Positions 8,264 through 17,014 of a stretch of 64,000 bases of DNA are shown in pieces; positions within the stretch are counted from its first letter, which is position 1, and every line of letters starts with the position of its first letter. The stretch is from contig NZ_NMTR01000012.1 in the NCBI RefSeq assembly GCF_002549775.1, forward strand, positions 1 through 64,000, written 5' to 3'. The DNA comes from Faecalibacterium langellae (GTDB lineage: Bacteria > Bacillota > Clostridia > Oscillospirales > Ruminococcaceae). The position numbers were made by a program, and so were the translations under genes. The notes beneath the pieces are model-generated. The model ran no database searches. It was not told the DNA's origin and was given only the letters and a program-made list of their open reading frames with translations.

Positions 8264-9052
8264 TTACTTGCGGCCGTAAAGAATGCCCATGCCGGAGATC
8301 ATCCACGGGGTGCGCACATAGCCGGGCACGAAGTCCAGCTTCTGTTCCAGATTGCCAATAAAGTGCACCTCGGTGATGCCCTCGGCCTGCAGCTGCTTCA
8401 CGAATTCGTCCATGTCGCCGTACAGGCCCTTCTGAGAGAACATGTCCTGGAAGGAGAATGTGCCGCCCTTTTTCACCACACGCAGCGCTTCCCGCACCAC
8501 GTCGCGCTTGTCCTTGGCGGTGCGCACCTCGTGGAACACAAAGTTGGAGACAGCGGCATCAAAGCTCTCGTCCGGGTAGGCCAGATGGGCGGCGTCGCCC
8601 TTCTCAAAGGTGATGCGGTCGGCCACGCCCTCAGCCTTGGCATTGCGCTCGCACTGGTCTTTGGCGTAGTTCCACTCGGCACCCCAGTAGTCCATGCCGG
8701 TGAGCTGTGCTTCCGGGAAGGCTTTGGCACAGCGGACGGTCAGCGCGCCGGCACCGCAGCCGATGTCCAGCAGTTTGCCCTTGCCGTCCCAGTCCAGATG
8801 CCGCACCAGATGTTCGTGGACTTTCGCCATCATGTTGCCCTTGCCGAAGGCGAACTCCTCATGGCAGCGGTACATGTAAGCGCCGTAGGCCAGCAGAATG
8901 ATGCCGAGGACTGCCAGCACCACTGCCAGCACAGTCTTGTGCAAGCCGATGCCGCAGGCAGGCCCTGCCGCCAGCAGCACCGCGCCGCCGCCGAACAGCG
9001 GCGGGAACATCTTCTCCGGGACCCAGTTGCCGTAGTTGGTTTGCGTATTCAT
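8264..9052 (-). CDS. membrane-anchored class I SAM-dependent methyltransferase
   Basis: A 262-residue protein. Two N-terminal hydrophobic segments (about residues 15-60) are followed by a Rossmann methyltransferase domain with SAM motif LLDIGCGAGALTVRCA and post-motifs GMDYWGAEWNYAKDQC and FDAAVSNFVFHEV. The ATG chosen lies seven bases after GGAGG; the ATG one codon earlier is also possible. The membrane anchor suggests a lipid or envelope substrate, but this is inference. The gene is monocistronic. Confidence 0.85.
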   Translation of the reverse strand: MNTQTNYGNWVPEKMFPPLFGGGAVLLAAGPACGIGLHKTVLAVVLAVLGIILLAYGAYMYRCHEEFAFGKGNMMAKVHEHLVRHLDWDGKGKLLDIGCGAGALTVRCAKAFPEAQLTGMDYWGAEWNYAKDQCERNAKAEGVADRITFEKGDAAHLAYPDESFDAAVSNFVFHEVRTAKDKRDVVREALRVVKKGGTFSFQDMFSQKGLYGDMDEFVKQLQAEGITEVHFIGNLEQKLDFVPGYVRTPWMISGMGILYGRK

Positions 9053-9126
9053 CATGATACCTCCCTGCTCGGTTGATATCATCATGTTAGCATAAACAAA
9101 CCGCGCTGTCAATGCCGCGCAGCGGC

Positions 9127-10134
9127 TCAGTGATAGAAGGTGTCGAAGTTTACCTGACGGTAGAAACGCTGCTGCAGCTGGTCAAAGCTTTCGCAGTTCT
9201 GGGCCAGCAGCCACATGCTCTTGGTCACCACGGCTTCAATGGTCATGTCGTGGGCCTCCAGGAAGCGGAAGCGGTTCTTCACCCGCTTGCCCACCTCGTA
9301 AACGCCCACGTCGCTGCCCTCATAGGTGACCTGGGTGGTCAGGATGAGCACCTTGCGAGTCTTGTCGTAGTCGCCCAGCCCTTCGGCAAAGGCGTCCATG
9401 AGCTGCTGCGGGATGCCGCCCACGCCAAAGCTCTCCACGATGACGCAGTCGTACAGGCGGAAAATCTCGGGGATGAGGTCCGGCGACATGCCGGGCGTCA
9501 GCTTGAGCAGGAACACCTTCGGGTCCAGTGCGCGGCCAAACTCTACCGGGCCGGTGGGCCACGGCGACGGGATATACCGCACCAGCCGGTCGCCCTGCAC
9601 CAGCGCCAACTCCGGGAAGTTGACCGAGGCAAAGGCGTCGTAGCTGATGGTCTTGTTTTTCTTGGCGCGGGTGCCCGCGATGACGTGCCCGCCGAACACC
9701 ACCATGACGCCGCGGCTGCCCGGGTCCAGCGCGCAGATGACGCTGTCGCGCAGGTTTTTCTTCGCGTCGGTGATCTCGTTGGAGATGGGCTGCTGGGCAC
9801 CGGTGAGGATGATGGGCTTGTCCGCGTTCTGGATGAGATAGGAGAGCGCCGCCGCCGAGTAGGCCAGCGTGTCGGTGCCGTGGCAGATGATGAAGCCGTC
9901 GTACAGGGCGTAGTTCTCCTGCACGGCCTTGGCCATCATGAGCCAGTGCTCCTGGCCGAGGTCGGTGCTGTCGATGCTGCACAGGGCCAGCGTTTCCGGG
10001 ACGCACAGGTCGTTCAGCTCCGGCAGGTGGGCCAGAAGTTCTTCGCTGGTGAGCACGGGCTTCAAGCCCTGCGGGGTGCGCACGCTGGCAATGGTGCCGC
10101 CGGTGGTGATGAAAAGAATGCGCTGTTTGGACAT
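9127..10134 (-). CDS. L-asparaginase (type I-like, cytoplasmic)
   Basis: A 335-residue asparaginase/glutaminase-family enzyme that hydrolyses L-asparagine to aspartate and ammonia. The first catalytic motif TGGTIAS carries Thr14, and the second, HGTDTLAYSAAAL, carries Thr87 and Asp88. There is no signal peptide, which fits the AnsA type. The start MSKQRILF follows ACGGAGGCTTTCTTTT, and I rejected a longer frame extending upstream. Some relatives act in Glu-tRNA amidation or as glutaminases, but the context gives no hint of either. Confidence 0.92.
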   Translation of the reverse strand: MSKQRILFITTGGTIASVRTPQGLKPVLTSEELLAHLPELNDLCVPETLALCSIDSTDLGQEHWLMMAKAVQENYALYDGFIICHGTDTLAYSAAALSYLIQNADKPIILTGAQQPISNEITDAKKNLRDSVICALDPGSRGVMVVFGGHVIAGTRAKKNKTISYDAFASVNFPELALVQGDRLVRYIPSPWPTGPVEFGRALDPKVFLLKLTPGMSPDLIPEIFRLYDCVIVESFGVGGIPQQLMDAFAEGLGDYDKTRKVLILTTQVTYEGSDVGVYEVGKRVKNRFRFLEAHDMTIEAVVTKSMWLLAQNCESFDQLQQRFYRQVNFDTFYH

Positions 10135-10232
10135 AAAAGAAAGCCTCCGTGGCAGAAAATCAGGTGACTCCGTAAGTATAGCACACCCTTTTCCGCTTGA
10201 AAAGTGCCCGCCTGCGGCAAAAAACAAATTTT

Positions 10233-10274
10233 TGCGACCCGGTCACAGAAGTTTGGGGGAATTTGGTGTATACT
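10233..10274 (+). promoter_or_regulatory. trxR-crp promoter with CRP-like palindrome
   Basis: TGCGA-CCCGG-TCACA (10234-10248) is centred near -41 relative to a start site expected seven bases past the -10 box TATACT (10269-10274). No good -35 box is present. The same palindrome and geometry occur before trxA at 39.57 kb. This is the layout of a class II Crp/Fnr-activated promoter. Confidence 0.65.
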
Positions 10275-10300
10275 AAAGAAAATGATAAAAGGAGAATGTT

Positions 10301-11158
10301 ATGCCCAAGATTGTGATTATCGGTTCCGGCCCGGCGGGCGTATCCGCCGCGCTGTACGCTGTCCGCGCCGGTGTGGATACCACGGTGCTCACCAAAGGCC
10401 CCGGTGCGCTGGACCGCGCCGAAAAAATTGAAAACTATTACGGCTTTGCCGAGCCGGTCTCCGGTGCGGAACTGGAACGCCGCAGCATCGAGAATGCAAA
10501 GCGCCTTGGTGTGAGATTCGTCACAGCCGAAGCCGTGGGCCTGACCTATACGGATCAACTCACCGTAGAAACAGTGGATAAAAATTACCCGGCGGACGCT
10601 GTGATCCTTGCCACGGGTGCATCCCGGGCGGTGCCGCGCATCCCGGGCCTTGCCGGGTTGGAGGGGCACGGCGTGAGCTATTGCGCCGCCTGCGACGCCT
10701 TTTTCTACCGTGGAAAGGACGTGGCGGTGCTGGGCAGCGGCGAGTACGCCCTGCACGAGGTGCAGGCTCTGCTGCCGGTGGCAAAAAGTGTTGCCCTGCT
10801 GACCAACGGCGCACCGCTGACGGTGGACTTCCCGCCGGAGGTCACAGTCTATCCGCAGGCCGTGGAGGCTGTTCTGGGCGAAACCGTTGTCACCGGCGTG
10901 CAGCTGTCCGGCGGTGTGCAGCTGCCTGTCAGCGGTGTATTTGTGGCACTGGGCGTGGCGGGCAGCACCGCACTGGCTAGGAAGATCGGCGCAGAGGTGG
11001 ACGGGAACCGCATCGTGGTGGACGAAAAAATGCAGACCACCGTGCCCGGCCTGTATGCGGCGGGCGACTGCACCGGGGGCCTTCTGCAGGTGGCAAAGGC
11101 CGTGTATGAGGGCGCGCAGGCGGGCACTGAAGCCGCCAAGGCCCTGCGGAAAGGATGA
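10301..11158 (+). CDS. thioredoxin-reductase-like FAD/NAD(P)H oxidoreductase
   Basis: A 285-residue class II pyridine nucleotide-disulphide oxidoreductase. The FAD motif GSGPAG is at residues 8-13, the redox pair CAAC at 128-131 (the TrxB position), the NAD(P) motif LGSGEYALHE near 144-153 and the second FAD motif GLYAAGDCTGG near the C-terminus. It is about 25 residues shorter than typical TrxB. The NAD(P) site has GEYA where TrxB usually has GDSA, so the electron donor or partner may differ. It overlaps the Crp/Fnr gene by ATGA, and its promoter shares an operator with trxA, which supports a thioredoxin-linked role. Confidence 0.85.
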   Translation: MPKIVIIGSGPAGVSAALYAVRAGVDTTVLTKGPGALDRAEKIENYYGFAEPVSGAELERRSIENAKRLGVRFVTAEAVGLTYTDQLTVETVDKNYPADAVILATGASRAVPRIPGLAGLEGHGVSYCAACDAFFYRGKDVAVLGSGEYALHEVQALLPVAKSVALLTNGAPLTVDFPPEVTVYPQAVEAVLGETVVTGVQLSGGVQLPVSGVFVALGVAGSTALARKIGAEVDGNRIVVDEKMQTTVPGLYAAGDCTGGLLQVAKAVYEGAQAGTEAAKALRKG

Positions 11159-11853
11159 AGTATATGCCGGAAAAAACGAATGACCACCGCGGGTGCCTTG
11201 CCTGCGGCTTCCCCTTCTGGGACGACCTGACGCCCGACGAGCAGGACATGCTCTGCCGCTATACCCGACCGGTGCACTACGCAAAAGGGGCACGGGTACA
11301 CAGTCCGCTGGAAAGCTGCGTGGGCATCCTGCTGCTGCGGTCGGGCCAGCTGCGGGCCTACCTGCTCTCGGAGGATGGGCGGGACGTGACCCTTTACCGC
11401 CTGTTCGGCGGCGAGGTGTGCATTCTGTCGGCGTCCTGCGTGATGGACTCGGTGAACATCGATCTGTACATCGACGCCGAGGAGGACACCGAGGCCTATT
11501 GCATCAGTGCAGGCGTGTTCCGCAAACTGATGCAGCAGAACGTCCATGTGCGCTGCTATGCCTACCAGATGACGGCGGAACGCTTCTCCGACAGCATGTG
11601 GACCATGCAGCAGGTGCTGTTCATGAGCGCGGACCGCAGGCTTGCCATCTTCCTTTCCGACGAGCTGGCCAAAACCGGCGGCGATGAGGTGCGCATGACC
11701 CACGACCAGATCGCAAAGTACATGGGCTCTGCCCGCGAGGTGGTGAGCCGGATGTTGAAGTATTTCGCGCAGGAAGGCTGGGTGCGCCTTTACCGCGGCG
11801 GCGTGCAGGTGCTGGATAAGAAAAAGCTGCAGCAATTGGCGAGAGGGCAGTAA
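11155..11853 (+). CDS. Crp/Fnr-family transcriptional regulator
   Basis: A 232-residue protein with an N-terminal cyclic-nucleotide-binding-like beta barrel (about 30-140) and a C-terminal winged helix (about 165-225, with MTHDQIAKYMGSAREVVSRM). The N-terminus carries CLACGFPFW (Cys14, Cys17), and another Cys follows 19 residues later. This could serve redox sensing or metal binding, but no classical Fnr four-cysteine signature is evident. It is translationally coupled to the reductase gene. I infer that it activates its own operon and trxA through the shared palindrome. Confidence 0.88.
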   Translation: MKYMPEKTNDHRGCLACGFPFWDDLTPDEQDMLCRYTRPVHYAKGARVHSPLESCVGILLLRSGQLRAYLLSEDGRDVTLYRLFGGEVCILSASCVMDSVNIDLYIDAEEDTEAYCISAGVFRKLMQQNVHVRCYAYQMTAERFSDSMWTMQQVLFMSADRRLAIFLSDELAKTGGDEVRMTHDQIAKYMGSAREVVSRMLKYFAQEGWVRLYRGGVQVLDKKKLQQLARGQ

Positions 11854-11854
11854 A

Positions 11855-11886
11855 AAAGAGGACGATGCGATGCATCGTCCTCTTTT
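11855..11886. terminator. bidirectional intrinsic terminator
   Basis: The stem GAGGACGATG/CATCGTCCTC has a five-base loop and flanking A and T runs. It separates the regulator from the convergent Ala/Pro-rich protein gene. Confidence 0.9.
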
Positions 11887-11898
11887 CACGTTTCAGGG

Positions 11899-12378
11899 TC
11901 AGCCTTTGCAGCCCTGTTCTTCCCAGTCGCCGAAATCGCTGGCGTCAGCGATCTTGGTGGGGTCGAACTTGCCGGTTTCGTCCCTGGGGGCTTCGGCGGG
12001 GCCGGCCTCCACGGGGTTCGGGTTCGGGGCCTCCGGGTCATACACCGGCTTCTCGCCGTCTTTGGCGGGCAGGGTCACCGGCTCATTTGCAGCCGGGGCA
12101 GCAGGTTCGTCCGCTGCTTCTGTGGGCGGTTCGGCAGCAGGAGCTTCCGGCGCGGCTTCTTCGGCGGGCGCAGCAGCTTCGGCCTTGGCCTCGCCCTCGG
12201 CGTAGGCTTCGGCGGTCTTTGCAGCCTCCTTGGCGTCCAGCTCGGCGTCCTCCGGGAACTCTACTTCCTCCACATGGAGCGGGTCTTTCTGGTTCAGGAT
12301 CTTGTCCAGTGCCACAATGGCAGCACCGGTAACGGCCACCGCAGCGGCCGTGCCAAGGATACGAAACAGTGTTTTCAT
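11899..12378 (-). CDS. membrane-anchored Ala/Pro/Glu-rich low-complexity protein
   Basis: A 159-residue protein. One N-terminal hydrophobic segment (about 6-25) is followed by an acidic, proline- and alanine-rich tail of about 120 residues with no recognisable domain. The hydrophobic segment and following KILNQKD suggest a single-pass anchor. The start follows AAGGAGGTCCCGGC. It lies 25 bases behind the smaller CobW-type GTPase gene on the same strand and may share its transcript. I recognise no family. Confidence 0.7.
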   Translation of the reverse strand: MKTLFRILGTAAAVAVTGAAIVALDKILNQKDPLHVEEVEFPEDAELDAKEAAKTAEAYAEGEAKAEAAAPAEEAAPEAPAAEPPTEAADEPAAPAANEPVTLPAKDGEKPVYDPEAPNPNPVEAGPAEAPRDETGKFDPTKIADASDFGDWEEQGCKG

Positions 12379-12403
12379 GCCGGGACCTCCTTGAAAGATC
12401 AGA

Positions 12404-13366
12404 TCAAGAGAATGTTACCACATCGTTCAGCGGCTTTTCGGCAGGCTCCACCGAAATGGCGGTGAGCACCGGGCCTTTGCCGCGGTAGATGTTATGGAAC
12501 TTGTAGCCTACCTTTGCGGTCACCCGCACCCATGCGCGCTGCTCCAGCGCCTTGTAGCCATCGTAGCTGCAGGGAAAGCCAACGAACTGGATGTCCTGCA
12601 CGCAGCAGGTCATGGCGAAACGGCCCGGCACGAAGCTGTTCTTGCCCGCGCGGTTGGTCTGGCACACCTGTGCCAGGAACTTGACCGTCTTGCCGGTGTA
12701 CTTCTGGGGTTCGTCCTGGCAGTCCATATACCAGATGCCAAAGTCGTCGTCCTGGATCTCGATCACGTCTGCGTTCACATCGAAGGGCAGCGGGTCGGGG
12801 ATGTCGTCGTAGGCCACGCTGCCGTCGGCGAACTCGTAGGCGATGTCGCACTTGCGGGATGCCTGACGCACCAGCTTGTGCAGCTCCTGACGGGCGGCAT
12901 CGTTGTTCACGGCCTCAGCGCGGTTGAACACGATCAGCTCACTGCGGGCGATCTTGTCCAGCAGCAGGCTGCGCATGGAGTTGTCGCGGGCATAGGTCAG
13001 GGCGGTGGTGCCGTCAGCGGTGGCGATGCACTGGTATACGATCCAGCTCTCGGGCAGGGCCTCGGCCAGGTCCTGCAGCAGCCACATGCCGTTGTACTCG
13101 ATGACCACGCGGCCTGCGCCGGATTCCTTCTCCAGCTTTGCCAGGTTCTGCGGGTTCAGCTCGGCCTTGTCCTCGATGACCTTCACGGTCACGCCGGGGA
13201 AGGCAAACTTTTTGGGGTTGTATTCTTCTTCGCCTTCCTCGCAGATCAGCAGCAGGGTCTTGTCGCCGGAGTCGAAGTTGGGGTCTTCAAAGGTCTCCTG
13301 AATGAATTTGGTCTTGCCGCTTTCCAGAAAGCCCACAAACAGGTAGACCGGAATTTCTTTTGCCAT
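12404..13366 (-). CDS. CobW/G3E-type GTPase with YcgQ-like C-terminal domain
   Basis: A 320-residue protein. The G1 motif GFLESGKT is at residues 12-19, followed by a G3E GTPase core. The motif GCICC of true CobW metallochaperones is absent. The C-terminal third (from about 195) contains YTGKTVKFLAQVCQTN and FVPGRFAMTCCVQDIQFVGF, which recall the TIGR03943/YcgQ domain that often partners YcgR-like permeases in zinc-related loci. It follows the large CobW gene by 31 bases. The two likely act together in metal homeostasis; that is inference from family and context. Confidence 0.78.
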   Translation of the reverse strand: MAKEIPVYLFVGFLESGKTKFIQETFEDPNFDSGDKTLLLICEEGEEEYNPKKFAFPGVTVKVIEDKAELNPQNLAKLEKESGAGRVVIEYNGMWLLQDLAEALPESWIVYQCIATADGTTALTYARDNSMRSLLLDKIARSELIVFNRAEAVNNDAARQELHKLVRQASRKCDIAYEFADGSVAYDDIPDPLPFDVNADVIEIQDDDFGIWYMDCQDEPQKYTGKTVKFLAQVCQTNRAGKNSFVPGRFAMTCCVQDIQFVGFPCSYDGYKALEQRAWVRVTAKVGYKFHNIYRGKGPVLTAISVEPAEKPLNDVVTFS

Positions 13367-13397
13367 AAGTGATGGTTTCTCCTTCTTATTTTAACGC

Positions 13398-14648
13398 TCA
13401 GCAGCCGAACAGCTCAGCAATGGCCTTCTCGTTCAGCTTGGAGCCGATGACGACCAGCTTGCCGCCCACGTCAGCACCGCGGGCACGCACTTCCCACTCG
13501 CCGGGCACATAGTCGAACTCCAGCCAGCCGTCGGCACCGCCGTCCACGATGCCCTTGCTGCGCAGGATCATGCCGTAAGCGCCGGTGTCCAGCTCGGTGA
13601 GGGCGTGCTCCACTTCGGCCTTGGTGAACTTGCGGGCCGTCTCGACGCCCCAGCTGGTGAACACCTCGTCGGCGTCGTGGTCATGATGATGGTGATGATG
13701 ACCGCAGCAGCAGTGGTCGCCGTGCTCGTGGTCGTGCTCGTCATGGTCATGATCTTCGTGATCGTGGTGATGATGCTCGTGCTCATCATGGTCGTCATCA
13801 TCGTCGTCGTCGTGATGATGGTGGCCGCAGCAGCAATGATCGTCGTCTTCGTCATCATGGTGGTGATGATGCTCATGCTCGTCGTGGTCATCATCCTCGT
13901 CATCGTCGTCGTCATCGTGATGATGGCCGCAGCTGCACACGCCGTTCTCATCGTAGTGATGGTGGTGGTGATGATGTTCTTCTTCCTCATCCTCGTGGGC
14001 GTGTTCCTCATTGGCCTTGGCTGCCATGGCGATCAGCTCTGCCTTGAAGTCGTCCTTGGTGGACATGGCCTTCAGGATCTGCTCACCGGTCAGGTCGTCC
14101 CATGCGGTGGTGACGATGGTAGCGGTGGGGTTCTTCTCGCGCAGCATGGCTACGGCAGCGGCGATCTTCTCCTCGCTGGCGGTCTGGGTGCGGCTGAGCA
14201 GGATGCAGCTTGCGTGGCTGATCTGGTCATCGTAGAACTCGCCGAAGTTCTTCATATACATCTTGACCTTGTTCACATCGGCCACGGTGACAAAGCTGTT
14301 CAGCTGCACGTCCAGGTGCTCGGCCACGCCTTCCACAGCGCGGGTCACGTCGGAGAGCTTGCCCACGCCGGAGGGCTCGATGACGATGCGGTCGGGGTGG
14401 TACTGCTCCACCACCTGCTGCAGAGCGGTTCGGAAGTCGCCCACCAGCGAGCAGCAGATGCAGCCGGCGTTCAGCTCGTTGATCTGGATGCCGCTTTCCT
14501 TCAAAAAGCCGCCGTCGATGCCGATCTCGCCGAACTCGTTCTCGATCAGAACGACCTGCTGGCCTGCGAAAGCCTCTTTGATGAGCTTTTTGATGAGGGT
14601 GGTTTTACCGGCACCCAGGAAGCCGGAGAAGATATCAATTTTGGTCAT
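13398..14648 (-). CDS. CobW/COG0523 metal-chaperone GTPase with giant His/Asp/Cys insert
   Basis: A 416-residue G3E GTPase. The P-loop GFLGAGKTT is at residues 9-17, the metal-binding CxCC motif GCICCS at 62-67 and the effector region ENEFGEIGIDG near 36-46. Residues 214-326 are almost entirely His, Asp and Glu with three cysteine modules: CSCGHHH at 238, CCCGHHHH at 272 and CCCGHHHHHH at 313. The ordinary CobW C-terminal domain follows. COG0523 proteins deliver or store zinc or related metals. Such a load of ligands points to metal storage or buffering. It heads a likely three-gene minus-strand operon. Confidence 0.9.
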   Translation of the reverse strand: MTKIDIFSGFLGAGKTTLIKKLIKEAFAGQQVVLIENEFGEIGIDGGFLKESGIQINELNAGCICCSLVGDFRTALQQVVEQYHPDRIVIEPSGVGKLSDVTRAVEGVAEHLDVQLNSFVTVADVNKVKMYMKNFGEFYDDQISHASCILLSRTQTASEEKIAAAVAMLREKNPTATIVTTAWDDLTGEQILKAMSTKDDFKAELIAMAAKANEEHAHEDEEEEHHHHHHHYDENGVCSCGHHHDDDDDDEDDDHDEHEHHHHHDDEDDDHCCCGHHHHDDDDDDDHDEHEHHHHDHEDHDHDEHDHEHGDHCCCGHHHHHHDHDADEVFTSWGVETARKFTKAEVEHALTELDTGAYGMILRSKGIVDGGADGWLEFDYVPGEWEVRARGADVGGKLVVIGSKLNEKAIAELFGC

Positions 14649-14810
14649 GATTCAAATGCCTCTTTCTTGTAATAGCACACAGAGCCGCAGAGTGCTGGCT
14701 CAAAAATCTTACACTCCTATTATAACAAGGCTGTCAATGGGAAAACGCCCTTTTTCAAGAAAAAATTGTAACATTTTTTGCAAATTGGCGGCATTTTGAG
14801 GGAGAATGAA

Positions 14811-14865
14811 CTCCCTCAGTCAAAACCTGACGGTTTTGCCAGCTCCCTCGGGGAGGGAGCCTCTG
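14811..14865. repeat. partial palindromic intergenic repeat
   Basis: A half element of the CCCTC..GAGGG family, with CTCCCTCAGTCAAAACC, the hairpin AAAACCTGACGGTTTT and GCTCCCTCGGGGAGGGAGC. The second half is missing. Confidence 0.6.
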
Positions 14866-14912
14866 GCGTGCCCGCAAACTTTGCGCTTACGCCGGAAACT
14901 GCAAACCCCTCT

Positions 14913-15011
14913 GGTGAAAAAGTGGTTCAGAAACGCCCGCAGGCGTTTCTGAACCACAAATATAAAAATATTTTTCCGCTGAACATGGCCAGAGCGCAAG
15001 CGGAGGCCATT
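14913..15011 (-). repeat. TGCG-loop hairpin element, copy B
   Basis: On the minus strand: ATGGCC/GGCCAT hairpin, A/T spacer with CAGCGGAAAAA, a 16-bp perfect stem (arms 14922-14937 and 14942-14957) with TGCG loop, then TTTTTCAC. No minus-strand gene lies directly upstream, so here it is not a simple gene-end terminator. Confidence 0.8.
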
Positions 15012-15130
15012 CCAAACCGTCCCGCCCCTGCATTGCAATCTTTTCGTTTGGATGATACAATAAGACACAAGAAAACACCGCCGCCGGGCGTTTTTTCCGG
15101 CTTGCGAAAAACAAAAAAGGATGCGATCGT

Positions 15131-16930
15131 ATGAGCATGAATACCGTTCCTGAGCGCCTTGCCGCCCTGCGCGCCGCCATGGCCGCAAACGGCGTGGCCG
15201 TTTATCTGATCCCCGTGGGCGACCCCCACGCCAGCGAATACCTGCCCGACCACTACACCAGCCTGACCTGGTTCTCCGGCTTCCACGGCGAAAACTCCAC
15301 CTTTGTGGTCACCCGTACCGAGAGTGCCCTGTGGGCAGATGGCCGGTACTTCGTGCAGGCCGAAAAGGAGATCGCGGGCACAGAGATCAAATTGCAGCGC
15401 ATGGGTGAGCCCGGTGTGCCCACCGTGGAGGAATACTGCGCCGCCGCCCTTTCCGAGGGCGAAGTGCTGGGCCTGTGCGGCCTGACTGCCGCCACCGCCC
15501 TCGTGGGCAAGCTGGAAAAGGCGCTGGCGAAAAAAGGCGCTTCCATCAAGACCCTGAACCTCGAGGATGAGCTGTGGACTGAGGGCCGTCCCGCCCTGCC
15601 GGACACCCCGGCGTGGATTTTGCCGAAGGAATACGCGGGCTTCTCCCCGGCCGAAAAGCTGGATCAGCTGCGCGGCAAGCTCAAAGAGCTGGGCTGCACC
15701 GCCCAGTTCGTGGGCAAGCTGGATAACCTCGCCTGGCTTTTGAACCTGCGCGCCATGGACATCGAGTGCACCCCCTACGCCATGGCCTACTGCTATGTGA
15801 CGCCCAGCCGCGCGGTACTGTTCATCAACACCGCCCGCGTCACCCCGGAAGCCAAGGCGGAGCTGGAAGCCAACGGCGTGACCCTCGCGGAGTACGACGA
15901 TGTGCTCCCCTTCCTCGCCACCGAGACCGAGCCGCAGACCGTGCTGGCCGAAGCCGCCACCGTGAACTATGCGGTGTATCAGGTGCTGGAAAAGAACCCC
16001 GCCCTCACCGTGAAGGACGGCACCGACCCGCTGCTGCTGATGAAGGGCGTGAAGAACGACACCGAGCTTGCCCACATCCGGGAAGCCCACATCCGCGACG
16101 CCGTGGCCATGGTGCGGTTCCAGATCGAGCTGGAAAGCCGTCTTGCCGCCGGGGAAACGCTGACTGAGCTGACCGTGGACGAAATTCTGCACAAGTACCG
16201 CAGCAGCACCGACAAATTCCTTGTGGAGAGCTTTGGCACCATTGCGGCCTACGGCGGCAACGCGGCCATGATGCACTACCACGCCACCCCGGAAGACCAC
16301 GCCGTGCTGCAGCCGAAGGGCTTTCTGCTGGTGGACAGCGGTGCCACCTACATGGACGGCACCACCGACATCACCCGCACCTACCCGCTGGGCGAGCTGA
16401 CCGAGGATGAGAAGCGGTTCTACACCTGGACCCTGCAGAGCCACATCGACCTTGCCAAGGCCGTCTGGCTGGATTACTGCGAGTGCAAGATGATCGACAC
16501 CATCGCCCGCGAACCGCTGTGGCGGCACCTCATCAACTACCGCTGCGGCACCGGCCACAGCGTCAGCTTCGTGGGCAATGTCCACGAAGGCCCCCACAGC
16601 CTGCGGGGTACGAACTCGGTGGTCATGCGCCCGGGCATGGTGGTCACCGATGAGCCCGGCGTCTACGAGACCGATCTCGTGGGCATCCGCATCGAGAACG
16701 AGCTGGTGTGCGTGCACAAGGCCGACAACCAGTACGGCACCTTCCTGGGCTTTGAGCCGCTGATGTTCGTGCCCATTGCCACCTCGCCCATTCTGCCCGG
16801 CGTGCTGGACAGGGACGAGATCGCCTGGCTGAACGACTACCACCGCCAGGTGTTCGCAAAGCTGGCCCCGCACCTGAACGATGCGGAGCGGGTCTGGCTG
16901 GCGGAAAAGTGCGCCGCCATCAGCTGCTGA
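15131..16930 (+). CDS. Xaa-Pro aminopeptidase P-type (M24B)
   Basis: A 599-residue three-domain aminopeptidase P that removes N-terminal residues before proline. Two creatinase-like N-terminal domains precede a pita-bread catalytic domain (from about residue 300). Metal ligands are visible in DSGATYMDGTTDITRTY (two Asp), GTGHSVSFVGNVHEGP (His), TDEPGVYE (Glu) and RIENELVCV (Glu). There is no signal peptide, so it acts in the cytosol. The length matches the eukaryote-like long form common in clostridia. It is monocistronic with its own terminator. Confidence 0.94.
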   Translation: MSMNTVPERLAALRAAMAANGVAVYLIPVGDPHASEYLPDHYTSLTWFSGFHGENSTFVVTRTESALWADGRYFVQAEKEIAGTEIKLQRMGEPGVPTVEEYCAAALSEGEVLGLCGLTAATALVGKLEKALAKKGASIKTLNLEDELWTEGRPALPDTPAWILPKEYAGFSPAEKLDQLRGKLKELGCTAQFVGKLDNLAWLLNLRAMDIECTPYAMAYCYVTPSRAVLFINTARVTPEAKAELEANGVTLAEYDDVLPFLATETEPQTVLAEAATVNYAVYQVLEKNPALTVKDGTDPLLLMKGVKNDTELAHIREAHIRDAVAMVRFQIELESRLAAGETLTELTVDEILHKYRSSTDKFLVESFGTIAAYGGNAAMMHYHATPEDHAVLQPKGFLLVDSGATYMDGTTDITRTYPLGELTEDEKRFYTWTLQSHIDLAKAVWLDYCECKMIDTIAREPLWRHLINYRCGTGHSVSFVGNVHEGPHSLRGTNSVVMRPGMVVTDEPGVYETDLVGIRIENELVCVHKADNQYGTFLGFEPLMFVPIATSPILPGVLDRDEIAWLNDYHRQVFAKLAPHLNDAERVWLAEKCAAISC

Positions 16931-16948
16931 GAGACAAAAAACGACAAA

Positions 16949-17006
16949 AACACCCGGGGCCGTGCGGGAGCCGGAGCGGCTCCCGGCAGAACTCCGGGTG
17001 CTTTTT
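16949..17006. terminator. two-tier terminator hairpin
   Basis: The outer stem CACCCGG/CCGGGTG encloses GGGAGCC-GGA-GCGGCTCCC and is followed by TTTTT. It lies between the aminopeptidase gene and the convergent glycosyltransferase gene. Confidence 0.8.
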
Positions 17007-17014
17007 GTGTCATA

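Larger units (their letters stand above)
14649..15130. other. 482-base gap between divergent genes
   Basis: It holds a TATAAT-like box for the minus-strand CobW gene near 14720, a partial palindromic repeat at 14811-14865 (CCCTCAGTCAAAACC start) and the TGCG-loop element copy B. No gene or Zur-type operator could be recognised. Confidence 0.5.

Noticed and set aside
13398-14648. Assembly artefact in the His/Asp repeat region
   Set aside because: The frame stays open through the whole insert and returns to a normal CobW C-terminal domain, so a gross error is unlikely; length could still vary.
13605-14672. Val/Met-rich 355-residue plus-strand open frame opposite the large CobW gene
   Set aside because: It is the complement of the His/Asp codon runs (GTGATG/GTCATC), has no ribosome site and mirrors a clear gene.
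14927-16873. 648-residue minus-strand open frame over the aminopeptidase gene
   Set aside because: Shadow frame; the plus-strand aminopeptidase has all family motifs.
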